Part shown: in pieces, positions 1-4,652 of the stretch
How positions within the stretch are numbered: position 1 is the stretch's first letter
Layout of the letters: each line of letters starts with the position of its first letter
Assembly: GCA_003554375.1 (NCBI GenBank)
Contig: PWGF01000020.1
Coordinates: forward strand, 1 to 5,331
Direction of reading: 5' to 3'
From: Spirochaetaceae bacterium
GTDB lineage: Bacteria; Spirochaetota; Spirochaetia; DSM-27196; SKKC01
DNA: 5,331 nt
Translations under genes and position numbers: made by a program
Notes under the pieces: generated by a model
Databases searched by the model: none
What the model was told of the DNA's origin: nothing
The model's input: only the letters and a program-made list of their open reading frames with translations

Positions 1-2
1 TC

Positions 3-104
3 GACACCGATGCGGCGCGCGACTGGTACGACCTGATCCGGTTTCTCGAGCGCGGAGCATCCACGGTTGGTCCGGAGGATCGGTTCACCGCAAGTGGGCT
101 ATGA
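3..104 (+). CDS. 3' end of an upstream gene, possibly AbiEii-like nucleotidyltransferase toxin
   Basis: An open frame enters from the left edge and ends at TGA 102-104, giving 33 residues that include ARDWYDLIRFLERG. Seen: the short run RDWYDxxxFxxRG. From family knowledge, a (G)RDWYDxxWYxxRG stretch is common near the C terminus of AbiEii/AbiGii nucleotidyltransferase toxins, so this may be the tail of such a gene. The last third of the frame (from about base 70) lies inside duplicated block A, so the original 3' end was probably replaced and the protein now ends in borrowed sequence. No start, catalytic domain or antitoxin is in the window, so the family call is tentative. Confidence 0.35.
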   Translation, partial: DTDAARDWYDLIRFLERGASTVGPEDRFTASGL

Positions 105-213
105 CTTTCGCTTTGGCGCCGTCACTTTGATGTACGTCCGGTTACGCCGCCGGCGGAGCGAGATGCTTCAGAACCTCCGATTTCCGGTCCGCGGTAGCGA
201 AGGCGTCAATCGC
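70..213. repeat. Dispersed direct repeat A, copy 1 (3' end of Rpn-like gene plus flank)
   Basis: This 144-base block recurs at 3017-3160 in the same orientation, without obvious gaps and with scattered substitutions. It holds the last codons of the minus-strand Rpn-like gene (from base 142) and about 70 bases beyond its stop. Its left edge is sharp: the bases before 70 have no match before 3017. Identity falls off right after the shared run GGCGTCAATCGC. Confidence 0.85.
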
Positions 214-840
214 TGCGTCCAGCCGCTCCATGTCGGTCTGAGCGGCGATAAGCTGCCGTTCCTCCGCGGTGAGGCCGAAGCGGCGGTCCATCAGACGAGT
301 GAGCATCTCCCGCTTTTCCTTAAGCCGTCCGCTCTGCTCGCCGAGTTCCTTGCCTTGCTCTCTGCCTTTCTCAATCCCCTTCTCAATACCTTCCTCTCTG
401 CCTTCCTCAATCAACTTCTCCGCTGCAGTCACGATTGCCTCCTTCACCGTGCGCATTTCGCGCTCCCTAGCATATTCTATCATAGTATGGCGCAGTTCGA
501 CCTCACCGGTGAGGAATACGTACCACGCTACGTCCTCTTGCAGCTCCGCGTCCGAAACCTTCCCCATAAGCTCCAGGAGCCGGGCCTTGACGTTCGCTAT
601 CCCGCTCCTGCCGTGCTTGAGCACGAAGAACACGAGGCGAATCGCCGCGGAAAGCTCGCGCGGCGCTTTGCCGTCGTATCCGGCGCCGAGGAGCGGCCGG
701 ACGTCCACGAACCCGGGGGTGAAGCGTGGGACCGCCTCCGCCAGATGACCCGCTAGGTTGGTGTAGCGCTCGCCGAAGTGGTCGGTGAAGCTCCGCGGCG
801 CGTTCCGATTCGATCCGCGCGGGTACTCCTTCGTCTCTCG
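142..840 (-). pseudogene. Truncated Rpn/YhgA-like putative transposase-nuclease, C-terminal part
   Basis: Read on the minus strand, about 230 residues are recognisable. APRSFTDHFGE matches the W-x-APRSF region of YhgA-like (PF04754) Rpn proteins. A helical segment follows, then KLIEEGREEGIEKGIEKGRE (the E/K-G charged repeat typical of these proteins), and the tail AIDAFATADRKSEVLKHLA before TAA (142-144). Rpn proteins are recombination-promoting PD-(D/E)XK DNases. The N-terminal 110-140 residues that carry the catalytic Asp and (E/Q)xK are absent. The frame stays open to 1056, but upstream of about 840 it reads into the hairpin cluster as low-complexity Arg/Pro sequence with no family resemblance. 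A protein made from this frame would have no nuclease active site. The cluster may have been inserted into the gene or may mark a deletion join. Confident of the family, fairly confident that it is broken. Confidence 0.7.
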
Positions 841-867
841 GCGACGAAGCGACGCCAGCCGGCCCCG

Positions 868-953
868 CCGGCGAAGCCGGTCCGGCGGCCGCAGGTCGCC
901 GGACGGAACCCGCGAAGAGCGCGGTCCGGCCCGAGCGCAGCGCGAGGGGCGGA
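868..953. repeat. Cluster of four consecutive GC-rich hairpins
   Basis: Four stem-loops follow one another almost without spacers: CCGGC-GAA-GCCGG (868-880); TCCGGCGGCC-GCA-GGTCGCCGGA (881-903, ten pairs with one G-U); CCGCG-AAGAG-CGCGG (910-924); and TCCGGCCC paired with GGGGCGGA (925-932 with 946-953, one mismatch). The motif CGGTCCGGC recurs at the foot of the second and fourth stems. No frame through it looks like protein. The cluster begins where Rpn homology stops. It could be a structured mobile repeat of the REP/MITE kind, a folded RNA or a deletion scar; which one is not decidable here. Confidence 0.6.
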
Positions 954-1156
954 CACGCCCGAAACTTCCCGAACGGCAGTTGTGCCTGACTTGGCATATA
1001 CCACCATGTACCGGCGGGAAGAACGGGCTCGGGTACCGTGGTGTGTGAAGCATCACGGTGCGCGTCGCCGGTCTAGCTGCCCAAAGTGACGAAGGAATTG
1101 CTCATGACGTGAGCATCATGACCGATTGCGAGCTGCGGGCGATCCGGTCGATTATC
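954..1156. other. Intergenic stretch with two small dyads
   Basis: No gene is supported between the hairpin cluster and the DUF4160 promoter. Two dyads are visible: ACCGTGGTG/CATCACGGT (1035-1043 with 1051-1059, one G-U pair, seven-base loop) and TGCTCA/TGAGCA (1099-1104 with 1110-1115, five-base loop). Neither has a T-run, so they are not typical terminators. The second lies about 40 bases upstream of the -35 box and could be an operator, without further support. Confidence 0.4.
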
Positions 1157-1184
1157 TTAATAGACCCGAGATTCATGCTATAAT
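1157..1184 (+). promoter_or_regulatory. Sigma-70-type promoter of the DUF4160-DUF2442 operon
   Basis: A perfect TATAAT (1179-1184) is preceded by TGC, an extended -10. A weaker TTAATA (1157-1162) sits 16 bases upstream as -35. Transcription would start near 1191 and leave a leader of about 23 bases containing GGGGAG before ATG 1214. The local AT-rich patch stands out from the GC-rich surroundings. Confidence 0.6.
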
Positions 1185-1213
1185 GGTGTGGACGACCTTG
1201 GGGAGTGTTCGAT

Positions 1214-1462
1214 ATGCCTGAAATCAGTCGATTTTTCGGTATCGTGATTGCTATGTACTATGCCGAACACGATCCCCCTCATTTCCACGCACGGTATAAC
1301 GAGTGGGAGGCGCAAGTCGACATTCGCGAGGGGATAATCATCCGCGGTATGTTACCTTCGAAGCAAGCTCGTCTTGTGCTTGCGTGGACCGAGATTCACC
1401 GTGAAGAGCTCTTACAGATGTGGGAGACGAAGGAGTTCCGCGCTGTTCGTCCGCTGGAGTAA
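1214..1462 (+). CDS. DUF4160 domain protein, first gene of a TA-like pair
   Basis: 82 residues, the usual full size of the DUF4160 family (PF13711). The N-terminal block SRFFGIVIAMYY (residues 5-16) and the histidine-rich signature EHDPPHFHARY (18-28) are family hallmarks, followed by a short strand-rich part and a helix ending at Glu82. ATG 1214 was chosen because GGAG (1202-1205) sits eight bases upstream; the in-frame GTG at 1205 would overlap that site. No function is established to my knowledge. DUF4160 genes are, from recall, often next to DUF2442 genes, an arrangement reminiscent of type II toxin-antitoxin modules, but which partner would be the toxin is unknown. It is the first gene after a strong promoter, and the next gene's ribosome binding site overlaps its stop. 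Confidence 0.85.
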   Translation: MPEISRFFGIVIAMYYAEHDPPHFHARYNEWEAQVDIREGIIIRGMLPSKQARLVLAWTEIHREELLQMWETKEFRAVRPLE

Positions 1463-1476
1463 AGGAGGAGATGTTC

Positions 1477-1770
1477 ATGATGCGTCCGAAGCTGTTTCAG
1501 GTCGTGCCGACCGATGAGTATCAGGTTTACCTCTACTTCGACAATGGAGAGATACGGCGCTACGACTGTCGATGGGTTCAGGCCGAGGGCGGCGTTTTCG
1601 AGCGCCTTCACGATCTCGCGACGTTCAAGCACACGTGTACCGTCATGAACGGCACGTTGGCATGGGATCTCTCGGGTACGCGAGATCCATATTCGTGTAT
1701 CGATCTTTGTCCGGACACGATCTACCGGGAGAGCGTTCCCGACAGGGATCCGCTCACTCGTATTGCATGA
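1477..1770 (+). CDS. DUF2442 domain protein, second gene of a TA-like pair
   Basis: 97 residues, full length for DUF2442 (PF10387). Seen: the strand pair YQVYLYFDNGEIRRYDC, then GGVFERLHDLATFK, the core TLAWDLSGTRDPYSCIDLC and the closing PDTIY, all matching the family layout (a strand pair, GVFxxLxD, then W...DLxPDTxY). ATG 1477 is preferred: AAGGAGG (1462-1468) lies eight bases upstream, while ATG 1471 is only two bases away and ATG 1480 eleven. The ribosome binding site overlaps the DUF4160 stop, so the two genes are co-translated from one message. A strong hairpin (1665-1688) lies within the coding sequence. The family is of unknown function and is commonly a partner in small TA-like operons; an antitoxin role is inference only. 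Confidence 0.85.
   Translation: MMRPKLFQVVPTDEYQVYLYFDNGEIRRYDCRWVQAEGGVFERLHDLATFKHTCTVMNGTLAWDLSGTRDPYSCIDLCPDTIYRESVPDRDPLTRIA
1665..1688 (+). other. Strong hairpin inside the DUF2442 coding sequence
   Basis: GGATCTCTCG (1665-1674) pairs with CGCGAGATCC (1679-1688) around a GGTA tetraloop: nine of ten pairs form, with one T-C mismatch. The encoded residues (WDLSGTRDP) fit the DUF2442 family, so the fold may be incidental. It could also slow ribosomes or mark mRNA processing between the operon genes. Confidence 0.45.
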
Positions 1771-1901
1771 AAATCACCTGCTACTATGATTGTGAGGGAA
1801 ACCTCGTCTCGATAGCGGTCCTGCATGCATCCGATGGAACTGCCGATATCACGAACGTAGCGTTTTCGGTGATTCCCGCGCACGATACCCGGCCGGCATA
1901 G
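1767..1901 (+). pseudogene. Internally deleted DUF2283-like remnant, copy 1
   Basis: A 44-residue frame begins at an ATGA overlap with the DUF2442 stop and has no ribosome binding site of its own. MKIT at the start and YYDCEGNLVSIAVLHAS after it match the start and the C-terminal half of DUF2283 proteins (consensus MKIxYxxxxDxLYI ... PGIxLDYDxEGNLVGIEILxAS). The roughly 25 residues normally between them are missing. A simple explanation is deletion between the two similar Tyr-Asp encoding stretches. The tail (ITNVAFSVIPAHDTRPA) also occurs in copy 2, where two positions keep the more typical Glu (IEIL, VEF) that is Ala here. DUF2283 genes usually accompany small toxin-like partners. It could still be translated by coupling, but I expect it to be non-functional. 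Confidence 0.6.
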
Positions 1902-1909
1902 CTGCGAGT
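1785..1909. repeat. Dispersed direct repeat B, copy 1 (DUF2283 tail)
   Basis: This 125-base block recurs at 3275-3399 with no gaps and 11 differences by my count. It starts at TATGAT and runs eight bases past the DUF2283 stop to GCTGCGAGT. Sequence on both sides differs between the copies. Confidence 0.9.
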
Positions 1910-2066
1910 CGATACGCGAGCGTGCCTGGGGTACGGTACGGCATCAACCTGGTATCCCGGAAGCTCATCGAAGGGGGCGAGTCGGACAAAGTCAGCTTCC
2001 TTCGTAACCTTCTCCGGGCGAGCTTTCGTCCGCCGCGCGCGCCGGGCTAGGCCGGGTAGGGCCGCT
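1910..2066. other. Short non-coding link between repeat blocks B and C
   Basis: No gene is supported. One forward frame is open through this stretch until TAG 2048-2050 but has no start codon with a ribosome binding site and resembles no family I know. A spaced inverted repeat GGAAGCT/AGCTTCC (1959-1965 with 1994-2000) is present. Just before block C the sequence carries GCCGGGCTAG followed by GCCGGGTAGG, a small tandem repeat. Confidence 0.35.
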
Positions 2067-2200
2067 CCCTTGCCGAAAAAACAAGGATTTGTGAATCCGG
2101 GCTCGTAGTTATGGGTGAGGGGGCGACAGATGAGGAGGCATTCGCGGGCGTCCCGGATGAAGCAGCGTCTCAGCCGGAGCCTGCGTGGCGCGCGCGCTCC

Positions 2201-2229
2201 ATGACGCGGCGGGCAGGCGGTGGTATAGT
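2201..2229 (+). promoter_or_regulatory. Possible promoter of the coiled-coil gene, copy 1
   Basis: TATAGT (2224-2229) as -10 and ATGACG (2201-2206) as -35, 17 bases apart. The same pair with the same spacing is kept in copy 2. A start of transcription near 2236 would cut into the AAGGAGG site, so either this is not the promoter or the message is nearly leaderless. Confidence 0.3.
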
Positions 2230-2231
2230 GT

Positions 2232-2248
2232 AAGGAGGTATGCAGTTG
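2232..2248 (+). promoter_or_regulatory. Ribosome binding site that decides a TTG start
   Basis: AAGGAGG (2232-2238) is one base from ATG 2240 but seven bases from the in-frame TTG 2246. The second spacing is near ideal and the first is too short. The other copy has the same arrangement, and the codon between ATG and TTG has changed there (CAG to GCG) while TTG is kept. Confidence 0.55.
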
Positions 2249-2704
2249 AGTGACCAGCAACTGGAGGCGATCGGTTCGTATGTGAAGTCTCACCTTCCCG
2301 AGTGGTTGGCGGAGCTGGCGCCGGAGCGCCGTCCGATGACGATCACCGATCCTGCGCTCTTGGAGCGGATCGTGCGCGTGGAGGAGTCGCTGAGCCATCA
2401 GCGCGAGCTGATGAGCCAGGGATTCGCGGCGATGGAGAAGCGCTTCGAACAACTCGACAAGCGTTTCGAACAGGTGGACAAGCGCTTTGAAGACATGCGG
2501 GAAGACATGAATGCGCGGTTCGAGGCGGTCGACAAGCGGTTTGAGGCGGTGGACAAGCGCTTTGAGGACATGCGGGAAGACATGAACAAGCGCTTCCAGG
2601 AGATGAGAACGGATATGGACGCTCGGTTCCGTACGACGAACCGGATGATCGTGGCGTTCTTTGCGCTTGTTACGGTAATTACGACGGTGGTTCAGTTCGT
2701 GTGA
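2246..2704 (+). CDS. Membrane-anchored KRFE-repeat coiled-coil protein
   Basis: 152 residues from TTG (154 if ATG 2240 is used). An N-terminal part with SDQQLEAIGSYVKSHLPEWL and PMTITDPALLERIVRVEESL leads into a long coiled coil. From Lys65 the repeats run as 7, 7 and 11 residues (KRFEQLD, KRFEQVD, KRFEDMREDMN). This 25-residue super-repeat occurs twice in tandem (65-89, 90-114; bases 2438-2512 and 2513-2587), followed by an 11 and a 7. Residues 133-152 (RMIVAFFALVTVITTVVQFV) form one hydrophobic C-terminal anchor, so most of the protein probably lies in the cytoplasm as an oligomeric rod. The architecture resembles DUF1640-type coiled coils and Borrelia Bdr proteins; the function is unknown. 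The tandem 75-base repeats could change number by slippage. A second copy starts at 5159. Confidence 0.75.
   Translation: MSDQQLEAIGSYVKSHLPEWLAELAPERRPMTITDPALLERIVRVEESLSHQRELMSQGFAAMEKRFEQLDKRFEQVDKRFEDMREDMNARFEAVDKRFEAVDKRFEDMREDMNKRFQEMRTDMDARFRTTNRMIVAFFALVTVITTVVQFV
2438..2587 (+). repeat. Two tandem 75-base coding repeats
   Basis: Bases 2438-2512 and 2513-2587 encode the same 25-residue 7-7-11 pattern, differing mainly at EQLD/EQVD versus EAVD and at the first residue (Lys versus Ala). The last third, encoding KRFEDMREDMN, is nearly identical in DNA. This points to internal duplication followed by drift. Confidence 0.8.
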
Positions 2705-2715
2705 GGGGCTTGCGT

Positions 2716-2901
2716 ATGGGGACGGGCTCCTCTCGCGCCAACGATACGCAGGGGCGCGTAGAGATCGCGGCTCTTGGTATACCTTCGAGCAAGAATGGCG
2801 TGAAGTTTGCCGGCGAAAAGCAATGCGCGATCGCAGTGCAGGACGTTAAGGAGAACGTAACGCCGAGTACCGGGGAAACATTGCTTGCCCTTCGAGTATA
2901 G
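2716..2901 (+). CDS. Doubtful small ORF downstream of the coiled-coil gene
   Basis: 61 residues starting MGTGSSRANDTQGRVEIAAL and ending TGETLLALRV. ATG 2716 has GAGGGG (2703-2708) seven bases upstream, overlapping the coiled-coil stop, so coupled translation is possible. No transmembrane segment or known motif was recognised. The remainder of the interval is scraps of other genes, so this may be a chance frame in decaying DNA. Confidence 0.25.
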   Translation: MGTGSSRANDTQGRVEIAALGIPSSKNGVKFAGEKQCAIAVQDVKENVTPSTGETLLALRV

Positions 2902-2986
2902 GTCGAACGGATTACCGCTCTATACGAGAAATCCGGACGATCTCAGCGAAGTTGCGTGTGGAGATCTCTGTCTTTGCCTTGGTGGC
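2888..2986 (+). pseudogene. C-terminal scrap resembling a VapC-type PIN toxin
   Basis: In one forward frame the residues SNGLPLYTRNPDDLSEVA appear. From family knowledge, GLPLYTRNPxDF is a common stretch near the C terminus of VapC PIN-domain RNases, close to the last conserved acidic residue. The frame has no ribosome binding site, no PIN N terminus (the first conserved Asp is missing), and a stop at 2858-2860 shortly upstream. It runs on in frame into repeat A at 3017. It is probably the tail of a lost toxin gene; the match is short, hence moderate confidence. Confidence 0.4.
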
Positions 2987-3016
2987 GAAACGGTGTGGTC
3001 GGATGATGAAACGGGC

Positions 3017-3160
3017 GTCCGGAGGATCGGTTCACCGCAAGTGGGCTATGCCTCTCCCTTTCGCTCGGTGACTTTGATGTAGGTCCGATTACGCCGGTGG
3101 CGGAGCGAGATGCTTCGGGACCTCCGATTTCTCGCTTTCCGTAGCGAAGGCGTCAATCGC
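3017..3160. repeat. Dispersed direct repeat A, copy 2
   Basis: Second copy of the block at 70-213, same orientation and length. The shared core includes GGAGGATCGGTTCACCGCAA, ACTTTGATGTA and GCGGAGCGAGATGCTTC. The left edge again falls at GTCCGGAGG. Confidence 0.85.
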
Positions 3161-3163
3161 CGT
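3089..3163 (-). pseudogene. Last codons of an Rpn-like gene, copy 2
   Basis: On the minus strand ATAIDAFATESEKSEVPKHLAPPPA ends at TAA (3089-3091) and matches the tail of the Rpn-like remnant at 142 (AIDAFATADRKSEVLKHLAPPAA). Everything upstream of base 3163 in this frame is unrelated antisense sequence, including the complement of the DUF2283 remnant. Only about 25 codons survive, so this is a gene scrap carried by repeat A. Confidence 0.75.
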
Positions 3164-3208
3164 GGCGAGCGATCTGGCTCCACCGGGCGAGCCGACATAC
3201 GCCGGTAG

Positions 3209-3391
3209 GGAGGGGTGGAGGCTAATGTGGCCGAGAAGGAAAGCGATGAATCCCGGCCAGGGATAATCCTCGGTTATGATTGTGAGGGAAACCTCGTCTC
3301 GATAGAGATCCTGCATGCATCCAATAGAACTCCGGATATCACGAACGTAGAGTTTTCGGTGGTTCCCGCCCACGATACCCGGTCGGCGTAG
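3209..3391 (+). pseudogene. DUF2283 remnant, copy 2 (N-terminally truncated)
   Basis: A forward frame without ATG, opening just after TAG 3206-3208, reads VEANVAEKESDESRPGIILG and then YDCEGNLVSIEILHAS, ending with ITNVEFSVVPAHDTRSA and TAG (3389-3391). PGIIL-x-YD-x-EGNLVxIEILxAS is the C-terminal half of DUF2283. The usual MKI...LYI start is absent and no ribosome binding site is visible (GTG 3215 would be the only candidate). It retains the middle part that copy 1 at 1767 has lost, and matches the family better at IEIL and VEF. Against copy 1, eight codons differ by amino acid and two are silent, which fits relaxed selection. Confidence 0.65.
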
Positions 3392-3399
3392 CTGCGAGT
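3275..3399. repeat. Dispersed direct repeat B, copy 2
   Basis: Second copy of the 125-base block at 1785-1909, same orientation, 11 differences by my count. It lies only 114 bases after repeat A here, against 1571 bases in the first unit. Confidence 0.9.
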
Positions 3400-3408
3400 A
3401 GAATAGTC

Positions 3409-3463
3409 GTTCGGCTTCCCACGGAAGGGCAAGATGACCACTCCTTCGAGCCGGAAGCCGAAC
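3409..3463. repeat. Eleven-base perfect inverted repeat upstream of fic
   Basis: GTTCGGCTTCC (3409-3419) and GGAAGCCGAAC (3453-3463) are exact reverse complements. Inside, GAAGG (3424-3428) can pair with CCTTC (3443-3447), giving one long interrupted hairpin. No T-run follows, so it is not a standard terminator. It begins 10 bases after repeat B ends and lies about 50 bases before the fic start. It could be an operator, the end of a small mobile element, or an RNA fold. Confidence 0.55.
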
Positions 3464-3470
3464 CATGAAG

Positions 3471-3500
3471 TTGCCTCGTGCGGTGATTAGCGGGTATATT
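3471..3500 (+). promoter_or_regulatory. Weak candidate promoter of fic
   Basis: TTGCCT (3471-3476) and TATATT (3495-3500), 18 bases apart. Transcription would start near 3507, at the ribosome binding site AGGA (3507-3510), leaving a very short leader. It is plausible but weak. Confidence 0.3.
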
Positions 3501-3516
3501 CCCCGCAGGATATGCG

Positions 3517-4644
3517 GTGAATATGGAGTGGATTCACGAGCGGCCCGGTTGGCCGAACCTCACGTGGGATGATGCGGCGCTATCCGCCTCGCTTGGTGCG
3601 GTTCGCCATCGGCAGGGGCGTCTGTTGGGCCGCATGAAGTCGCTCGGGTTCGAGTTGCGAAGCGAGGCGAGGGTGGAGACGCTGACCACGGAGGTGGTTA
3701 GCTCATCGGCCATCGAAGGCGAACTGCTCGACTCTGACGAGGTCAGATCGTCCGTCGCCCGTCGTCTCGGTCTGGAGACCGGCGGGCTTGTTCGCGCCGG
3801 TCGCGATGTTGAGGGTATCGTCGAAATCCTGCTCGACGCCACGCGCGAGTATAATCGCCGGTTGGACGCGGAACGGCTCTTTTCGTGGCACGCGGCACTA
3901 TTCCCGACCGGTCGCAGCGGGATTCGCCGGATTACGGTCGGAGCCTGGAGAGCCGACGAGTCAGGGCCAATGCAGGTCATTTCCGGTCCGATGGGGCGCG
4001 AGAAAGTGCACTTTCAAGCTCCGGCGGCGGGACGTCTTCCCGGCGAGATGGAACGCTTTTTCGAATGGTTCGACACCGACTGTGGTGTTGATCCGGTTGT
4101 CACGGCCGCCGTAGCGCACTTCCGGTTTGTGACGATCCATCCGTTCGACGACGGAAATGGCCGCATCGCGCGCGCAATAGCCGACATGGCACTTGCTCGG
4201 GCGGAGGACAGTCCCGATCGCTACTACAGCATGTCGACTCAGATTGAGTCGGAGCGAAGCTCATATTACGAGCAGCTTGAACGGCATCAGCGCGGCAGTC
4301 TCGATATCACGGGCTGGATTGATTGGTTCATCGCGTGTCTCGGCCGTTCGCTCGAAGGCGCCGAAGATACCCTTGCAAGGGTACTCTACAGGGCGCGTTT
4401 CTGGCAAATGGCTGATTCATACCGTTTGAATGCACGGCAACGTGCGGTACTGGGCCGAATGCTCGGCGACTTTGAAGGTCACCTGAATACCTCAAAGTAT
4501 GCGAAGCTCGCAGGGTGCTCGAGCGATACGGCCCTGCGCGACATCCGCGAATTGCTTGATCGGGAGATCATCGTGAAAAACCGCGGCGGCGGGCGCAGCA
4601 CGAGCTATCGGCTCATTGAGCTCCACGATTTGGCGACCGATTAA
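3517..4644 (+). CDS. Fic-family protein adenylyltransferase with DUF4172 and winged-helix domains
   Basis: 375 residues, the usual length of DUF4172-Fic proteins. Fic enzymes typically transfer AMP from ATP to a Ser, Thr or Tyr of a target protein. The N terminus (MEWIHERPGWPNLTWDD) is typical of DUF4172. S63-SAI-E67-G68 is the (S/T)xxxE(G/N) inhibitory helix; E67 would block productive ATP binding, which makes this a self-inhibited class II Fic. The catalytic motif HPFDDGNGRIAR (208-219) is complete, with His208, Asp212, the GNGR anion-binding part and Arg219. About residues 300-370 look like a winged helix (LNTSKYAKLAGCSSDTALRD, then GGGRSTSYRLI), suggesting DNA binding and possibly autoregulation. 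GTG 3517 is chosen because AGGA lies six bases upstream; ATG 3523 is an alternative. The gene appears intact; its target is unknown. No separate antitoxin gene is needed or seen. Confidence 0.93.
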   Translation: MNMEWIHERPGWPNLTWDDAALSASLGAVRHRQGRLLGRMKSLGFELRSEARVETLTTEVVSSSAIEGELLDSDEVRSSVARRLGLETGGLVRAGRDVEGIVEILLDATREYNRRLDAERLFSWHAALFPTGRSGIRRITVGAWRADESGPMQVISGPMGREKVHFQAPAAGRLPGEMERFFEWFDTDCGVDPVVTAAVAHFRFVTIHPFDDGNGRIARAIADMALARAEDSPDRYYSMSTQIESERSSYYEQLERHQRGSLDITGWIDWFIACLGRSLEGAEDTLARVLYRARFWQMADSYRLNARQRAVLGRMLGDFEGHLNTSKYAKLAGCSSDTALRDIRELLDREIIVKNRGGGRSTSYRLIELHDLATD

Positions 4645-4652
4645 CCTTCAAC

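Larger units (their letters stand above)
2067..2418. repeat. Dispersed direct repeat C, copy 1 (leader plus coiled-coil gene 5' part)
   Basis: This block matches 4982-5331, which reaches the window edge, so the true end is unknown. The leader part has several substitutions and small gaps. The first 179 bases of gene and ATG region differ at only seven positions by my count, and the last 100 or so are identical. Within the leader two small hairpins are kept in both copies: CCTTG/CAAGG around an A-rich loop (2068-2086) and GGATT-TGTG-AATCC (2085-2098). Confidence 0.9.

Noticed and set aside
269..748. Forward Ser/Arg-rich open frame
   Set aside because: It is antisense to the Rpn-like remnant; its Ser-Pro pattern is the complement of the E/K-G repeat codons.
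1898..2050. Forward open frame containing YGINLVSRKLIEGG
   Set aside because: It looks protein-like but has no start with a ribosome site, no known family, and lies between repeat blocks.
2082..2098. Rho-independent terminator in the block C leader
   Set aside because: The stems are only five or six pairs and no T-run follows on either strand in a usable position; the A-run lies in the loop.
2111..2233. 40-codon leader ORF ending at TAA just before the coiled-coil ribosome site
   Set aside because: Copy 2 has ATA in place of ATG and a one-base length difference in the middle, so the frame is not conserved.
1784..2452. Long minus-strand open frame (222 codons), with a similar one at 4613-5311
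   Set aside because: They are antisense to block C and the coiled-coil gene, rich in Arg, His and Pro, with no ribosome binding site or family resemblance. Their mutual similarity is explained by the duplicated DNA.
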